Shown one piece after another: positions 50,678 through 59,022 of a stretch of 64,000 nucleotides of DNA. Each line of letters starts with the position of its first letter. The first letter of the stretch is position 1. The position numbers and the translations under genes were made by a program. A model generated the notes under the pieces. It worked only from the letters and a program-made list of their open reading frames with translations. It was not told the DNA's origin and searched no databases. The stretch comes from CAWATZ01 sp963784995 (GTDB lineage: Bacteria > Planctomycetota > Planctomycetia > Gemmatales > Gemmataceae), in assembly GCA_963784995.1 (NCBI GenBank), contig CAWATZ010000003.1, positions 124,001-188,000 on the forward strand, read 5' to 3'.

Positions 50678-51658
50678 TCACCGGGTCGGAATGATCTTGA
50701 AGCTGTCCAGGATCTCGTCAATCTCCGGTTTGGCGGCCTTGAAGTTCTTCTGCCGCTGAGAGATCGCCCGGACCACGTAGAGCTTCTGGTTGACGCTGTA
50801 CAACCGGATCAGCACGTGCCAGGGCTGGTTGGTGACCAGCACGTCCATTTCCAGTTCCCGTCCCTTGCCATTGAGGACCTCCAGAGGCCGTCGGCGGAGC
50901 GAATTCTCAACCAGCTTGGGCAGGAAGAGGTTGTCGCCGTGCTGGACCACGGGGCGGGGATTGCGCCGGCCAGGCCGGAAGCCGCCGAAATCGATGGGGT
51001 CGTCGGGACGCCACTCGTCCAGCAGGTTGGTTTCCCAATCGTCCAGATTGCGGCCGGCCACCGTCTCGACCTGCACGTCGATGAACACCGGCCGGGTCAG
51101 GCTGACCAGCATCACGTCGGCATTGCGGGCCTCCAGCTCCTTGAGGGTCGGATCATCGAGGTGATTGTTGAGGGCCACGCCCCACTTGCGCGAGGGCCGG
51201 GTAATGCTGAAGCCCTTGGTCCTGTCCACGAACTCCAATGAGCCGGTGGTGTCCACCTGGTCGCCGAGGGTCTTGCCGCGCAACCAGCCGGCCACGCCGA
51301 AGAACTCGCCGGCGAACAGGGCAAAGACCATCAGGGTGCCGAAGACCAGGCCGGCGATGATGCCGAACAGGGCCAGGCCCGCACCGGCCTCGCGGTCCGG
51401 GTTGCGCTTGATCCGCACCAGGGCCATCGAGCCAAGGACCACCGCTGCCGCCTGGCCGACCAGCGGCGTGAAGGCACCCATCAGGGCCATGCCGGCACTG
51501 AGCAGGGCCAGCAGGTTGGTCCGGCGACCGCCCGCGGTCGTCTGCAGGCTCGGGGCCTTGAGCGGCTGCTGGCACTCCGGACAGGTGATGGTCTGTCCCG
51601 CCAGGGTGTCTTCCAGCTCGAAGCGAGCCCCACACGCACAGGTGAGCGACAGCGCCAT
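50678..51658 (-). CDS. Zinc-ribbon and membrane protein
   Basis: 326 residues, start MALSLTCACGARFELEDTLA with the zinc ribbon at residues 7-33 (CxC and CPEC pairs). Two or more hydrophobic segments follow (LLALLSAGMALMGAFTPLVG, AAAVVLGSMALVRI and ALFGIIAGLVFGTLMVFALF), a DUF4190-like arrangement. The C-terminal 180 residues are a soluble domain with SLEFVDRTKGFSITRPSRKW and VDVQ-like FIDVQVETVAGRNLDDWETN. No enzymatic motif; a membrane regulator or sensor is plausible. The ribbon resembles those at the ends of the 25713 and 54085 proteins. Confidence 0.82.
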   Translation of the reverse strand: MALSLTCACGARFELEDTLAGQTITCPECQQPLKAPSLQTTAGGRRTNLLALLSAGMALMGAFTPLVGQAAAVVLGSMALVRIKRNPDREAGAGLALFGIIAGLVFGTLMVFALFAGEFFGVAGWLRGKTLGDQVDTTGSLEFVDRTKGFSITRPSRKWGVALNNHLDDPTLKELEARNADVMLVSLTRPVFIDVQVETVAGRNLDDWETNLLDEWRPDDPIDFGGFRPGRRNPRPVVQHGDNLFLPKLVENSLRRRPLEVLNGKGRELEMDVLVTNQPWHVLIRLYSVNQKLYVVRAISQRQKNFKAAKPEIDEILDSFKIIPTR

Positions 51659-51734
51659 GATCTTGCGTCCTCATCCGGCCAGCACAAAGCGATCCACCCC
51701 TCCATTGTAGCCGCCGGATTCGTCGCTGCAACGT

Positions 51735-51831
51735 CCAGGGCTCACGCCCTGGTCTATTGACTGTCGCCCCTTCGGGGCTAAAACCTAGCCCCGAAGGGGC
51801 GACAGTCAATAGACCAGGGCGTGAGCCCTGG
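51735..51831. repeat. Perfect palindrome, 46-bp arms, divergent gap
   Basis: 51735-51780 is perfectly inverted at 51786-51831 with a 5-base loop. It shares the GCCCCTTCGGGGC core of the 48442 element but has different outer hairpins (CCAGGGCTCACGCCCTGG). It lies between divergent genes, so it cannot terminate either. Confidence 0.95.
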
Positions 51832-51854
51832 GTGTCCACACCAGGAACCCAATC

Positions 51855-52971
51855 ATGAAAATCAGCGACGTTCGCATTACAGGACTTTCGGGCGGCACGG
51901 TGGACGGCGGCTGGCCGCAGGGCAACAAGCCCACCGAGGACCTCAACACCCTGGTCGAGGTGCTGACCGACGAGGGCCTGACCGGCATCGGCAGCGTAAT
52001 GACCAGCAAATCGCTGGTGCAGGCCGGCGTTCAGCTGTGCCGGCAACACCTGATCGGCGAGCGCGCCGACGAGCCGATGCGCGTCACGGAGAAGCTGCGG
52101 CAGAGCCTGTTCTGGCAGGGCCGGGGCGGCGCGGTCGAGCATGCGATCAGCGGCATCGACATCGCAATGTGGGACCTGATGGGCAAGATCTGCAAGCAGC
52201 CGGTGGCCCGCCTGCTGGGCGGCTACTACCGCCAGCGCATCAAGCCCTACGGCTCCATCCTCTTCGACGAGCCCGGTCCGCTGCGGCAGACGCTGCAGCA
52301 AACGGTCGCCGCGCGGCTTCAAGGCGATCAAGCTCGGCTGGCGTCCCTTCGGCCGGCGCGACCGCAAGACCGACGAACTGCTGATCAAGACGGCCCGCGA
52401 GACGGTCGGGGCCGGGGTCGAGCTGATGGTCGATGCCGGCGGCAGCGAGCAATTCTGGCCGCACGGCTACAAATGGGCCCTGGAAACGGCCAAGATGCTG
52501 GCCGATTACGACGTCGTCTGGTTCGAGGAGGCCCTGCCGCCCGACGACATCGAGGGCTACGTCGAGCTGCGCCGCCACTCGCCGGTGCCGATCGCGACCG
52601 GGGAAGTGCTGACGCGCCGGCAGAGTTTCCGGCCGTTCCTGGAACGGCACGCGGTGGACATTGTGCAGCCCGATTGCACCAAGTGTGGCGGACTGACGGA
52701 GGCGTGGCGGATCGCGTGGATGGCGTACGAACACAACGTCCAGTGGGTGCCGCACGGCTGGAACACGGCGATCGGCCTGGCAGCCGACCTGCACCTGTCG
52801 GCGGCGATGCCGGTGGCGCGGTATGTCGAGTATCTCACGCCGTGCGTCTACCTGGACGAGATCATCACCGAGCCGTTCCGGCCGGACGCCGAGGGGTACT
52901 TGACTATTCCCGAAAAGCCGGGACTTGGCATCGAGCTGAACCGGGAGGCGTTGAAGCGGTTTGGCGTGTGA
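51855..52971 (+). CDS. Mandelate racemase/enolase-superfamily enzyme, one frameshift
   Basis: 371 residues after removing one extra base near 52315 (QQTVA/RGFKAIKLGWRPFG). Enolase-superfamily acid-sugar dehydratase or racemase: N-terminal capping domain MKISDVRITGLSGGTVD, with the HAISGIDIAMWDLMGK signature, then barrel metal ligands in MVDAGGSEQFW (Asp near 193), DVVWFEEALPPDD (Glu near 222) and PIATGEVLTRRQSF (Glu near 249), and the C-terminal DIVQPDCTKCGGLTEAWRIA and QWVPHGWNTAIG (His). Probably a sugar-acid dehydratase; substrate not determinable. Its 3' half is duplicated at 56545 and a fragment at 58936. SD AGGAAC upstream. Confidence 0.87.
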
Positions 52972-53001
52972 CAGGGAAGGAGAGTCACGGAGGGCCGGGC
53001 G

Positions 53002-53940
53002 ATGGAAGAAGAGAGGGAGGAGTGGGACGGCCCCTGGAAGGAGGCGCTGGACAGCCTGGCGTTGGTGTTCAAACTGTTCTGGCCGGACGTGTCCGGGGAG
53101 GTTGATCTTGCCAAGGGGTGGACCCCCCTGGAGCAGGAACTGCAGAAGCTGACGCCCGACAGCAGCTCCGGGCTGTTACGCGTGGACAAGCTGTTCGAGA
53201 TGGTCGCCCAGGGCTCTGGCGACCCTCGCTTCGCGCATTTCGAGGCGCAGATGGCCAGGGACCTGGAACTGCCCTGGCGCACGTTCAAGTATGGCCGGCG
53301 GGCGGGCGAACACTTCAACCAGCCCGTCGGCCGGTTCGTCCTCCTCGGCGATGATGACCCCGACTGGATGCCAACCTCGTACCGCGAGGGCGTCCTGGGT
53401 TGCGAGGACACGTTCACCTTCCGTGTCGTCAAGCTGATCGAGTGGCGCAACCGGATGGGCGAACTGGAGTCTGGCGGCAACCTCTTCGGCTTGTTCCTCT
53501 GCGCCCATTTGGAGACAATGGCGACGTGGGGCGACGTGACCGGCCGGCAGGAGGCCAAGTTCCGCCTCCTGGCCAACCTGATGCGCCGGGAGACCCTCGA
53601 CGCCGATTTCCAGCGCTGGTATCGCCTCATCGACTGGATCCTGAAACTGCCCGAGGACGCCAACCGCGCCGTCTGGCTGCGGCTGCAAGAGCTGAAGGAG
53701 GGAAAAACCGTGGGACACGTCACTTTTGCTGAGATCTTTGGCCGCGAAAAGGGCATCAAGGAAGGCATCAGGGAATCGCTGCGCGAAGCACTGGTGCTGA
53801 AGTTTCCCCAGGAGGGGGCGGCCCTGGCCGCGGCGTTCGAGGGTGAGCAGAACGTGGACCGCCTCAAGTCCTTGCACCGGGCTGCGGTGCTGGCCCAGTC
53901 GCCCGACGACTTCCGCTCGCGCGCCTCGTCTCCTTCCTGA
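53002..53940 (+). CDS. Rpn-like/DUF4351-type protein, copy 1
   Basis: 312 residues, ATG 53002 with GGAGGGCC upstream, 30 bases after the racemase stop. It resembles the Rpn/PD-(D/E)XK transposase-like family in layout: LEQELQKLTPDSSSG, VDKLFEMV, PRFAHFEAQMARDLELPW, QPVGRFVLLGDDDPDW, FRWYRLIDWILKLPEDANR and the C-terminal IGREKGIKEGIRE-like segment FAEIFGREKGIKEGIRESLR. Nuclease motifs are not plain, so family membership is tentative. Rpn proteins promote recombination when overexpressed. A near-identical copy lies at 57971. Confidence 0.6.
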   Translation: MEEEREEWDGPWKEALDSLALVFKLFWPDVSGEVDLAKGWTPLEQELQKLTPDSSSGLLRVDKLFEMVAQGSGDPRFAHFEAQMARDLELPWRTFKYGRRAGEHFNQPVGRFVLLGDDDPDWMPTSYREGVLGCEDTFTFRVVKLIEWRNRMGELESGGNLFGLFLCAHLETMATWGDVTGRQEAKFRLLANLMRRETLDADFQRWYRLIDWILKLPEDANRAVWLRLQELKEGKTVGHVTFAEIFGREKGIKEGIRESLREALVLKFPQEGAALAAAFEGEQNVDRLKSLHRAAVLAQSPDDFRSRASSPS

Positions 53941-54084
53941 TTTCTCGGAACGTGGCTTTGTTGTGCAAACCCTCCCCCACAGCACGGACTGTCGAAAAGA
54001 ATCTCGAAAAAAAACTGACGCGCTTTGGTTTTCCCGGCACTATATTGATGGTGCCGCCCATAGCAGCCCGACGGAAGGGAGAAC

Positions 54085-54978
54085 GTGAACGTGCTGAACT
54101 CCTTTTCCTCAATCCTCGTCCTCCTCGGCGCGAGCAGCCTCGCTTACGCCGCTCTGCAAAACAATGCCAGGGACTTTGAAGAGCTGAAACCGCCCGTGGT
54201 GTTCCAGGACGGCTTTTTCGCCCTGGAAAAGAGCAAGGATGACTCCTGGCGCTGGATGGGCGACTCGCTCCCCAGGGGGGAGGGGCCGGTCCCCTTGAAA
54301 GGGACCGTGCTGCTGCTGAACCCGAAAAAGGACGCCGTTTTGACAATCGCCGCCGCCATCCCCAGGTTGCCGGCACCGCCGACGATCCGGTTCTTTTTCA
54401 ATGGCGAGCGGCTCGACGAGTTCACGGAAACCAAGGATCGATTTGAACGGTCGTACAAGGTCCCTGCGGCCAAGCAAGGAAAGGAAGAATACGCCGAGCT
54501 GCTTCTCACGACGGACCAGTTTTTCATCCCGATGGAATTGAACAAGGCTTCCAAAGACCCCCGTCGGCTCGGCCTCCGTGTGACCAAGCTGACGTGGGCC
54601 GCCAGCGAGGGCATTGCTCCGCCTGTGGAGCCGGCCAGGCCGGAGCCGGCCGGGCCGGTGGAAGCAAAGCCAAGCAGCTCGTCGAATCGCGGCTGGCTCG
54701 TCCCGTTCCTGCTCCTGGCGATGGTGCTTTTCCTGCTCGTGCTGGTGTTTGCCGTTTACCAGGCGCGGCAGGCCCGGGGCGTCGGCCAGGTTGAGGCAGA
54801 GGAAAGTGAGCTGGCAGGAGCAGCGACTTCCCCCGACGCTCTGACCTTTCGGTGTTCGCATTGCACAAAGACGATCAAAGCCAGGGCAGAGCTGGAGGGC
54901 AAGAAAGTCAAGTGTCCGCATTGCCAACAACCGGTCCTCGCGGCCCGGCCTCATCAGAGCAGCTCGCCGCAGGCATGA
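54085..54978 (+). CDS. Signal-anchored protein with TM and zinc ribbon
   Basis: 297 residues; GTG 54085 follows AAGGGAG. N-terminal signal segment (SSILVLLGASSLAYAAL); an exported region of about 180 residues with no recognised domain (PTIRFFFNGERLDEFTETKD); a Pro/Glu linker; a membrane helix (WLVPFLLLAMVLFLLVLVFA); and a C-terminal zinc ribbon, FRCSHCTKTIKARAELEGKK then KCPHCQQPVLA. The layout matches that of the 25713 protein on a smaller scale. Its stop overlaps the next start in ATGA. Function unknown. Confidence 0.8.
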   Translation: MNVLNSFSSILVLLGASSLAYAALQNNARDFEELKPPVVFQDGFFALEKSKDDSWRWMGDSLPRGEGPVPLKGTVLLLNPKKDAVLTIAAAIPRLPAPPTIRFFFNGERLDEFTETKDRFERSYKVPAAKQGKEEYAELLLTTDQFFIPMELNKASKDPRRLGLRVTKLTWAASEGIAPPVEPARPEPAGPVEAKPSSSSNRGWLVPFLLLAMVLFLLVLVFAVYQARQARGVGQVEAEESELAGAATSPDALTFRCSHCTKTIKARAELEGKKVKCPHCQQPVLAARPHQSSSPQA

Positions 54979-56491
54979 CGCGGGAGGCGCTGGCTGGAGC
55001 GCTTGTTATTCGTTGCCCTGACCACTGCTTGCCTCCTTCCGGTCTGGCTCTTCCGTTTCTTGCCAACCCAGGACGGTCCGGCTCACCTCGCCAATGCCGT
55101 TATCCTCCGCGACTATGGATCGCCGGGAAGCCGGCACCACGAGTTCTTTGAGCTGGCGTTGGAGCCCTTCCCGAACTGGACGGGGCACTTGCTTCTCACG
55201 GGCCTGTCGTATCTGGTGCATCCGCTGATCGCGGAGAAACTGCTCGCCACCGTCTACGTCGTCGGTTTCGCTTTTGCTTGCCGATTCTTCCTCGCCTCCT
55301 GGCGCGCCTCGGCTGTGCCCCTCGCTCCGCTCTGCCTGCTGCTGGTCTACAACCGTTGCTTCTTCATGGGCTTCTACAGTTACTGTTTGAGCCTGTCGAT
55401 CCTGTTCACGATCCTCGGCACGGTGCGCTCGGCTGCCGGAACAGATGTCGCCGGGACCGCTCCTCCTCCTGGCTGGCCTGTTCACCGTGGCGTACTTCAC
55501 TCATCTCGTCGGCTACCTGCAGGCGATTCTCGGCGCGGGATTGCTGGTCCTGTTTCTGCCCGGACGGCGCTGGCAGCGTCTCCTTTGCGTCGCCGCCGCC
55601 TTGCTGCCGTCGCTGGCGTTTTGCGCCGACTATCTGCTCTCGACGGGCCTGACCCCTGGTGTCGTCGCCGACGTTGTCAGCCGGAAGCTGGCCGGCAAGC
55701 AATCGGGCTCGGCTCTCTCGGACCTGTGCGCGGACGCGCTTCGTCTGGATCGCGACGTCTTCATTGCGTCCGAAGGCTGGTCGTTGCCGGTCGGCTGGTG
55801 TCTGCTGGCGCTTTGGGTCGCATACGGAGCGGTAGGGCTGTACGATTGGTTTCGCTTGCCGGCTGGAGGATCTTCCAGAGGTTGGTGGGCGGTGCTGACG
55901 GTCTGTCTCGTGATGGGCGCACTCTACCTCGCCTCCCCGGACTGGGTTGGCAGCCACGGCGGCGTTCTCAAGCCGCGCCTGGCGGTCGTCCTGCTCGTGG
56001 TTGCGCTGGCGCTGTTGCGGCCGCCAGGGATCGCATGGCTTCGGCATTCGCTGCTGATTGGCAGCTGCGCTCTCGTTGCCGCCCAGCTCGCGTGCATCTG
56101 CACCCACGTGGCGGCGGCGAATCGGTTGCTGGAACGATACGTCGCCGGGCGCAGCGAGATTGGGAAGGGCCACGTCGTCTGCGTCATTCAGTCGATCAAC
56201 CAGGATCCCAATTCCGTCAGCTATTTGCTGCACGCATCGCACTATTACTGTCTCGACACCGGCTGCACGAATCTCGACAACTACGAAGCCGGCGGGCACT
56301 ACTTCCCGGTCCGTTTTCGCCCCGGGGTCCGGCGCGGCCGCGGCAGCCGCCAGGAATTTGCGTTTTATCCACGCCGGGCGGAGGTCGATCGCCTGATCGC
56401 GTGGGAGTGGCCTGCGCGGCCCAACGCGCCGGCGCCCGATGGCTTTCACGTGATTTGCCGGCATGGGTCTTTGACCATTTACGGCCGATAA
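54975..56491 (+). CDS. Polytopic membrane protein, two frameshifts
   Basis: About 504 residues after correction. ATG 54975 in ATGA coupling starts MTREALAG; an extra base near 55000 leads to LLFVALTTACLLPVWLFRFL, and another near 55440 to MSPGPLLLLAGLFTVAYFTH. Many hydrophobic helices (VYVVGFAFACRFFLASW, AILGAGLLVLFLPG, VVLLVVALALLRPPGIAW) and an aromatic start PTQDGPAHLANAVILRDYG recall the large uncharacterised planctomycete glycosyltransferase-like integral membrane proteins, but no catalytic motif is certain. Pairs with the upstream zinc-ribbon protein. Confidence 0.7.
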
Positions 56492-56544
56492 TGGAGACAG
56501 GCCTGTTTCCGCCAGATTTGGTCCGAATTGCTCGCTAGCTTCTT

Positions 56545-57165
56545 GGCCGGCGCGACCGCAAGACCGACGAACTGCTGATCAAGACGGCCCGCGAGACGGT
56601 CGGGGCCGGGGTCGAGCTGATGGTCGATGCCGGCGGCAGCGAGCAGTTCTGGCCGCACGGCTACAAATGGGCCCTGGAAACGGCCAAGATGCTGGCCGAT
56701 TACGACGTCGTCTGGTTCGAGGAGGCCCTGCCTCCCGACGACTTGGAGGGATACGTCGAGCTGCGCCGCCATTCTCCCGTGCCGATCGCGACGGGGGAAG
56801 TGCTGACCCGCCGGCAGAGCTTCCGGCCGTTCCTGGAACGGCAGGCGGTGGACATTGTGCAGCCCGACTGCACCAAGTGCGGCGGCTTGACGGAGGCGTG
56901 GCGGATCGCGTGGATGGTGTATGAACACAACGTCCAGTGGGTGCCGCACGGCTGGAACACGGCGGTCGGCCTGGCGGCGGACCTGCACCTGTCGGCGGCG
57001 ATGCCGGTGGCGCGGTACGTGGAGTACCTGACGCCCTGCGTCTACCTGGACGAGATTATCACCGAGCCGTTCCGACCGGATGCGGAGGGGTATTTGACCA
57101 TCCCGGACAAACCGGGGCTGGGAATCGAACTCAATCGGGAGGCGCTGAGGCGGCTCGGGGTTTAG
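56545..57165 (+). pseudogene. Duplicated 3' half of the racemase gene
   Basis: From about 56545 the sequence (GGCCGGCGCGACCGCAAGAC) is nearly identical to that from about 52352 of the racemase gene, through the C-terminus and stop, giving 181 codons from 56620: MVDAGGSEQFWPHGY and onward. The first half of the gene is missing and nothing replaces it, so this is a truncated duplicate. Differences from the intact gene are mainly synonymous; its end is RLGV rather than KRFGV. Confidence 0.9.
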
Positions 57166-57224
57166 TCTGGAGAAAGCGACGCGGCCGGACTGGTCGGCCG
57201 CAAATCCTTACAGGAGATTGACGC

Positions 57225-57920
57225 ATGGCGAAACGAGAGCAAACAAAAGGGGTTTGTCAGCTCTGCCAGGGAGTGGCCAGCAAAGCGGGCATGACGCGGC
57301 ATCTGGCGAAATGCCTCGCGGCTCACGAAGGAGCGGAGACAGCGGTGAGCAAGTCGCCGCCGAAGACGGTCCGCCTGTTGCAGATTCTTGTGCAGGGCCA
57401 GTACAACCCGGAATACTGGCTCCAGGTCGAGATGCCTGCCACGGCGACCCTGCGCGACCTGGATCAATTCCTGCGCGACATCTGGCTGGAATGCTGCGGG
57501 CACCTGAGCGCGTTCAAGATCGCGGGGACCCAGTACTCCGTGCAGATGGCTGCGGAAGCAGGTAATTCCTGGTTCGCCTCCCCCTGGGAAGAGCGAAACA
57601 TGGACGTGCCCGTCGGCAAGGTGCTGCGCCCGGACATGAAGTTTACCCACGAATATGATTTCGGCAGCACGACCAAGCTGGCCCTGCGAGTGGTCGGGGA
57701 GCGCGAGGGACAGGCGCCGGAACAACGGGTCCGGCTGCTGGCGCGCAACGAGCCGCCGCAGATCCTTTGCGAGCTGTGCAAGAAAAAGCCGGCTGCCTGG
57801 GTAGACGTCTTTAACGACTACGGCTGGTACTGCGAGGAGTGCAACGAGGATACCGAGGAAGGCGTTTTACCCGTGGTCAACTCCCCGCGCGTCGGGGTTT
57901 GTGGTTACACGGGGGAATGA
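57225..57920 (+). CDS. pRiA4b ORF-3-like protein with zinc finger
   Basis: 231 residues; ATG 57225 has AGGAG upstream. An N-terminal zinc-finger-like CQLCQGVASKAGMTRHLAKC (residues 11-30) is followed by a plasmid pRiA4b ORF-3-type domain: LLQILVQGQYNPEYWLQVEM, TLRDLDQFLRDIWLECCGHL and FTHEYDFGSTTKLALRVV, and by a second Cys cluster ILCELCKKKPAAW with WYCEECNEDT. These ORF-3 proteins are often carried by plasmids and mobile elements; role unknown. It sits between two fragments of the duplicated racemase/Rpn block, as if inserted there. Confidence 0.75.
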   Translation: MAKREQTKGVCQLCQGVASKAGMTRHLAKCLAAHEGAETAVSKSPPKTVRLLQILVQGQYNPEYWLQVEMPATATLRDLDQFLRDIWLECCGHLSAFKIAGTQYSVQMAAEAGNSWFASPWEERNMDVPVGKVLRPDMKFTHEYDFGSTTKLALRVVGEREGQAPEQRVRLLARNEPPQILCELCKKKPAAWVDVFNDYGWYCEECNEDTEEGVLPVVNSPRVGVCGYTGE

Positions 57921-57970
57921 CGAAGCGGTTTGGCGTGTGACAGGGAAGGAGAGTCACGGAGGGCCGGGCG

Positions 57971-58921
57971 ATGGAAGAAGAGAGGGAGGAGTGGGACGGC
58001 CCCTGGAAGGAGGCGCTGGACAGCCTGGCGTTGGTGTTCGACCTGTTCTGGCCGGACGTGCCCGAGGAGATCGCTCTCGACAAAGGGTGGACGTCCCTGG
58101 AGCAGGAGTTGCAAAAGCTGACGCCAGACAGCAGTTCCGGATTGTTGCGCGTGGACAAGCTGTTCGAGATGGTCGCCAAAGGCTCCGGCGACCCCCGCTT
58201 CGCGCATTTTGAGGCGCAGATGGCCAGGGACCTGGAACTGCCCTGGCGCATGTTCAAGTACGGCCGGCGGGCGGGCGAACACTTCAACCAACCCGTCGGC
58301 CGGTTCGTCCTCCTCGGCGACGATGACCCTCTCTGGCTGCCGAACTTTTACCGCGAGGGCGTCCTGGGCTGCGAGGACACGTTCACCTTCCGCGTTGTCA
58401 AGTTGAGCGCATGGCGCGAGCGCATGGGCGAACTGGAGTCTGGCGGCAACCTCTTCGGCTTGTTCCTCTGCGCCCATTTGGAGACAATGGCGACGCGGGG
58501 CGACGTGGCCGGCCGGCAGGAGGCCAAGTTCCGCCTCCTGGCCAACCTGATGCGCCGGGAGACCCTCGACGCCGATTTCCAGCGCTGGTATCGCCTCATC
58601 GACTGGATCTTGAAACTGCCCGAAGAAGCCAACCGCGCCGTCTGGCTGAAACTGGAACAACTCAAGGAGCCGAAAACCATGTCTCACGTCACTTTCGCCG
58701 AAATCTACGGCCGGGAGAAGGGCATCAAGGAAGGCATCAAGGAAGGCCTCAGGGAATCGCTGCGTGCGGCGCTGGAGGCGAAGTTCCCCCAGGAGGGGCC
58801 AGCGCTGGCAGCGGAGTTCAAGGACGAGAAGGACGTCGAGCGGCTCAAGTCCCTGCACCGCCTGGCGGTACTGTCCCAGTCTCCCGACGACTTCCGCTCG
58901 CGCGCCTTGTCCGCCTCCTGA
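57971..58921 (+). CDS. Rpn-like protein, copy 2
   Basis: 316 residues, nearly the same as the 53002 protein, including the identical 35-base leader (from GAAGCGGTTTGGCGTGTGAC) that contains the racemase C-terminus KRFGV and stop. Differences are scattered substitutions and a four-residue extension (KEGIKEGLRESLRAAL). Both copies are intact, with similar base composition. It is followed after 15 bases by a further racemase fragment. Confidence 0.75.
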   Translation: MEEEREEWDGPWKEALDSLALVFDLFWPDVPEEIALDKGWTSLEQELQKLTPDSSSGLLRVDKLFEMVAKGSGDPRFAHFEAQMARDLELPWRMFKYGRRAGEHFNQPVGRFVLLGDDDPLWLPNFYREGVLGCEDTFTFRVVKLSAWRERMGELESGGNLFGLFLCAHLETMATRGDVAGRQEAKFRLLANLMRRETLDADFQRWYRLIDWILKLPEEANRAVWLKLEQLKEPKTMSHVTFAEIYGREKGIKEGIKEGLRESLRAALEAKFPQEGPALAAEFKDEKDVERLKSLHRLAVLSQSPDDFRSRALSAS

Positions 58922-58935
58922 TTTCTCCGACGGTG

Positions 58936-59009
58936 TCGTGGAGTATCTGACGCCGTGTGTGTACCCCGAAGAGATCATCACCGAGCCGTTCCGCCCGGAC
59001 GGGGAGCGG
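58936..59009 (+). pseudogene. Second racemase fragment
   Basis: GTGGAGTATCTGACGCCGTG and the following bases read VEYLTPCVYPEEIITEPFRP, against VEYLTPCVYLDEIITEPFRP of the intact gene. Only about 25 codons are present, flanked by the Rpn copy and the acyltransferase gene, marking the right end of the duplication. Confidence 0.85.
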
Positions 59010-59022
59010 AAGCCACGGCGTC

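Noticed and set aside
48413..51241. A 942-codon plus-strand frame opposite the hydrolase and zinc-ribbon genes
   Set aside because: It is antisense to two genes with clear domains, crosses palindromes, and has no recognisable family.
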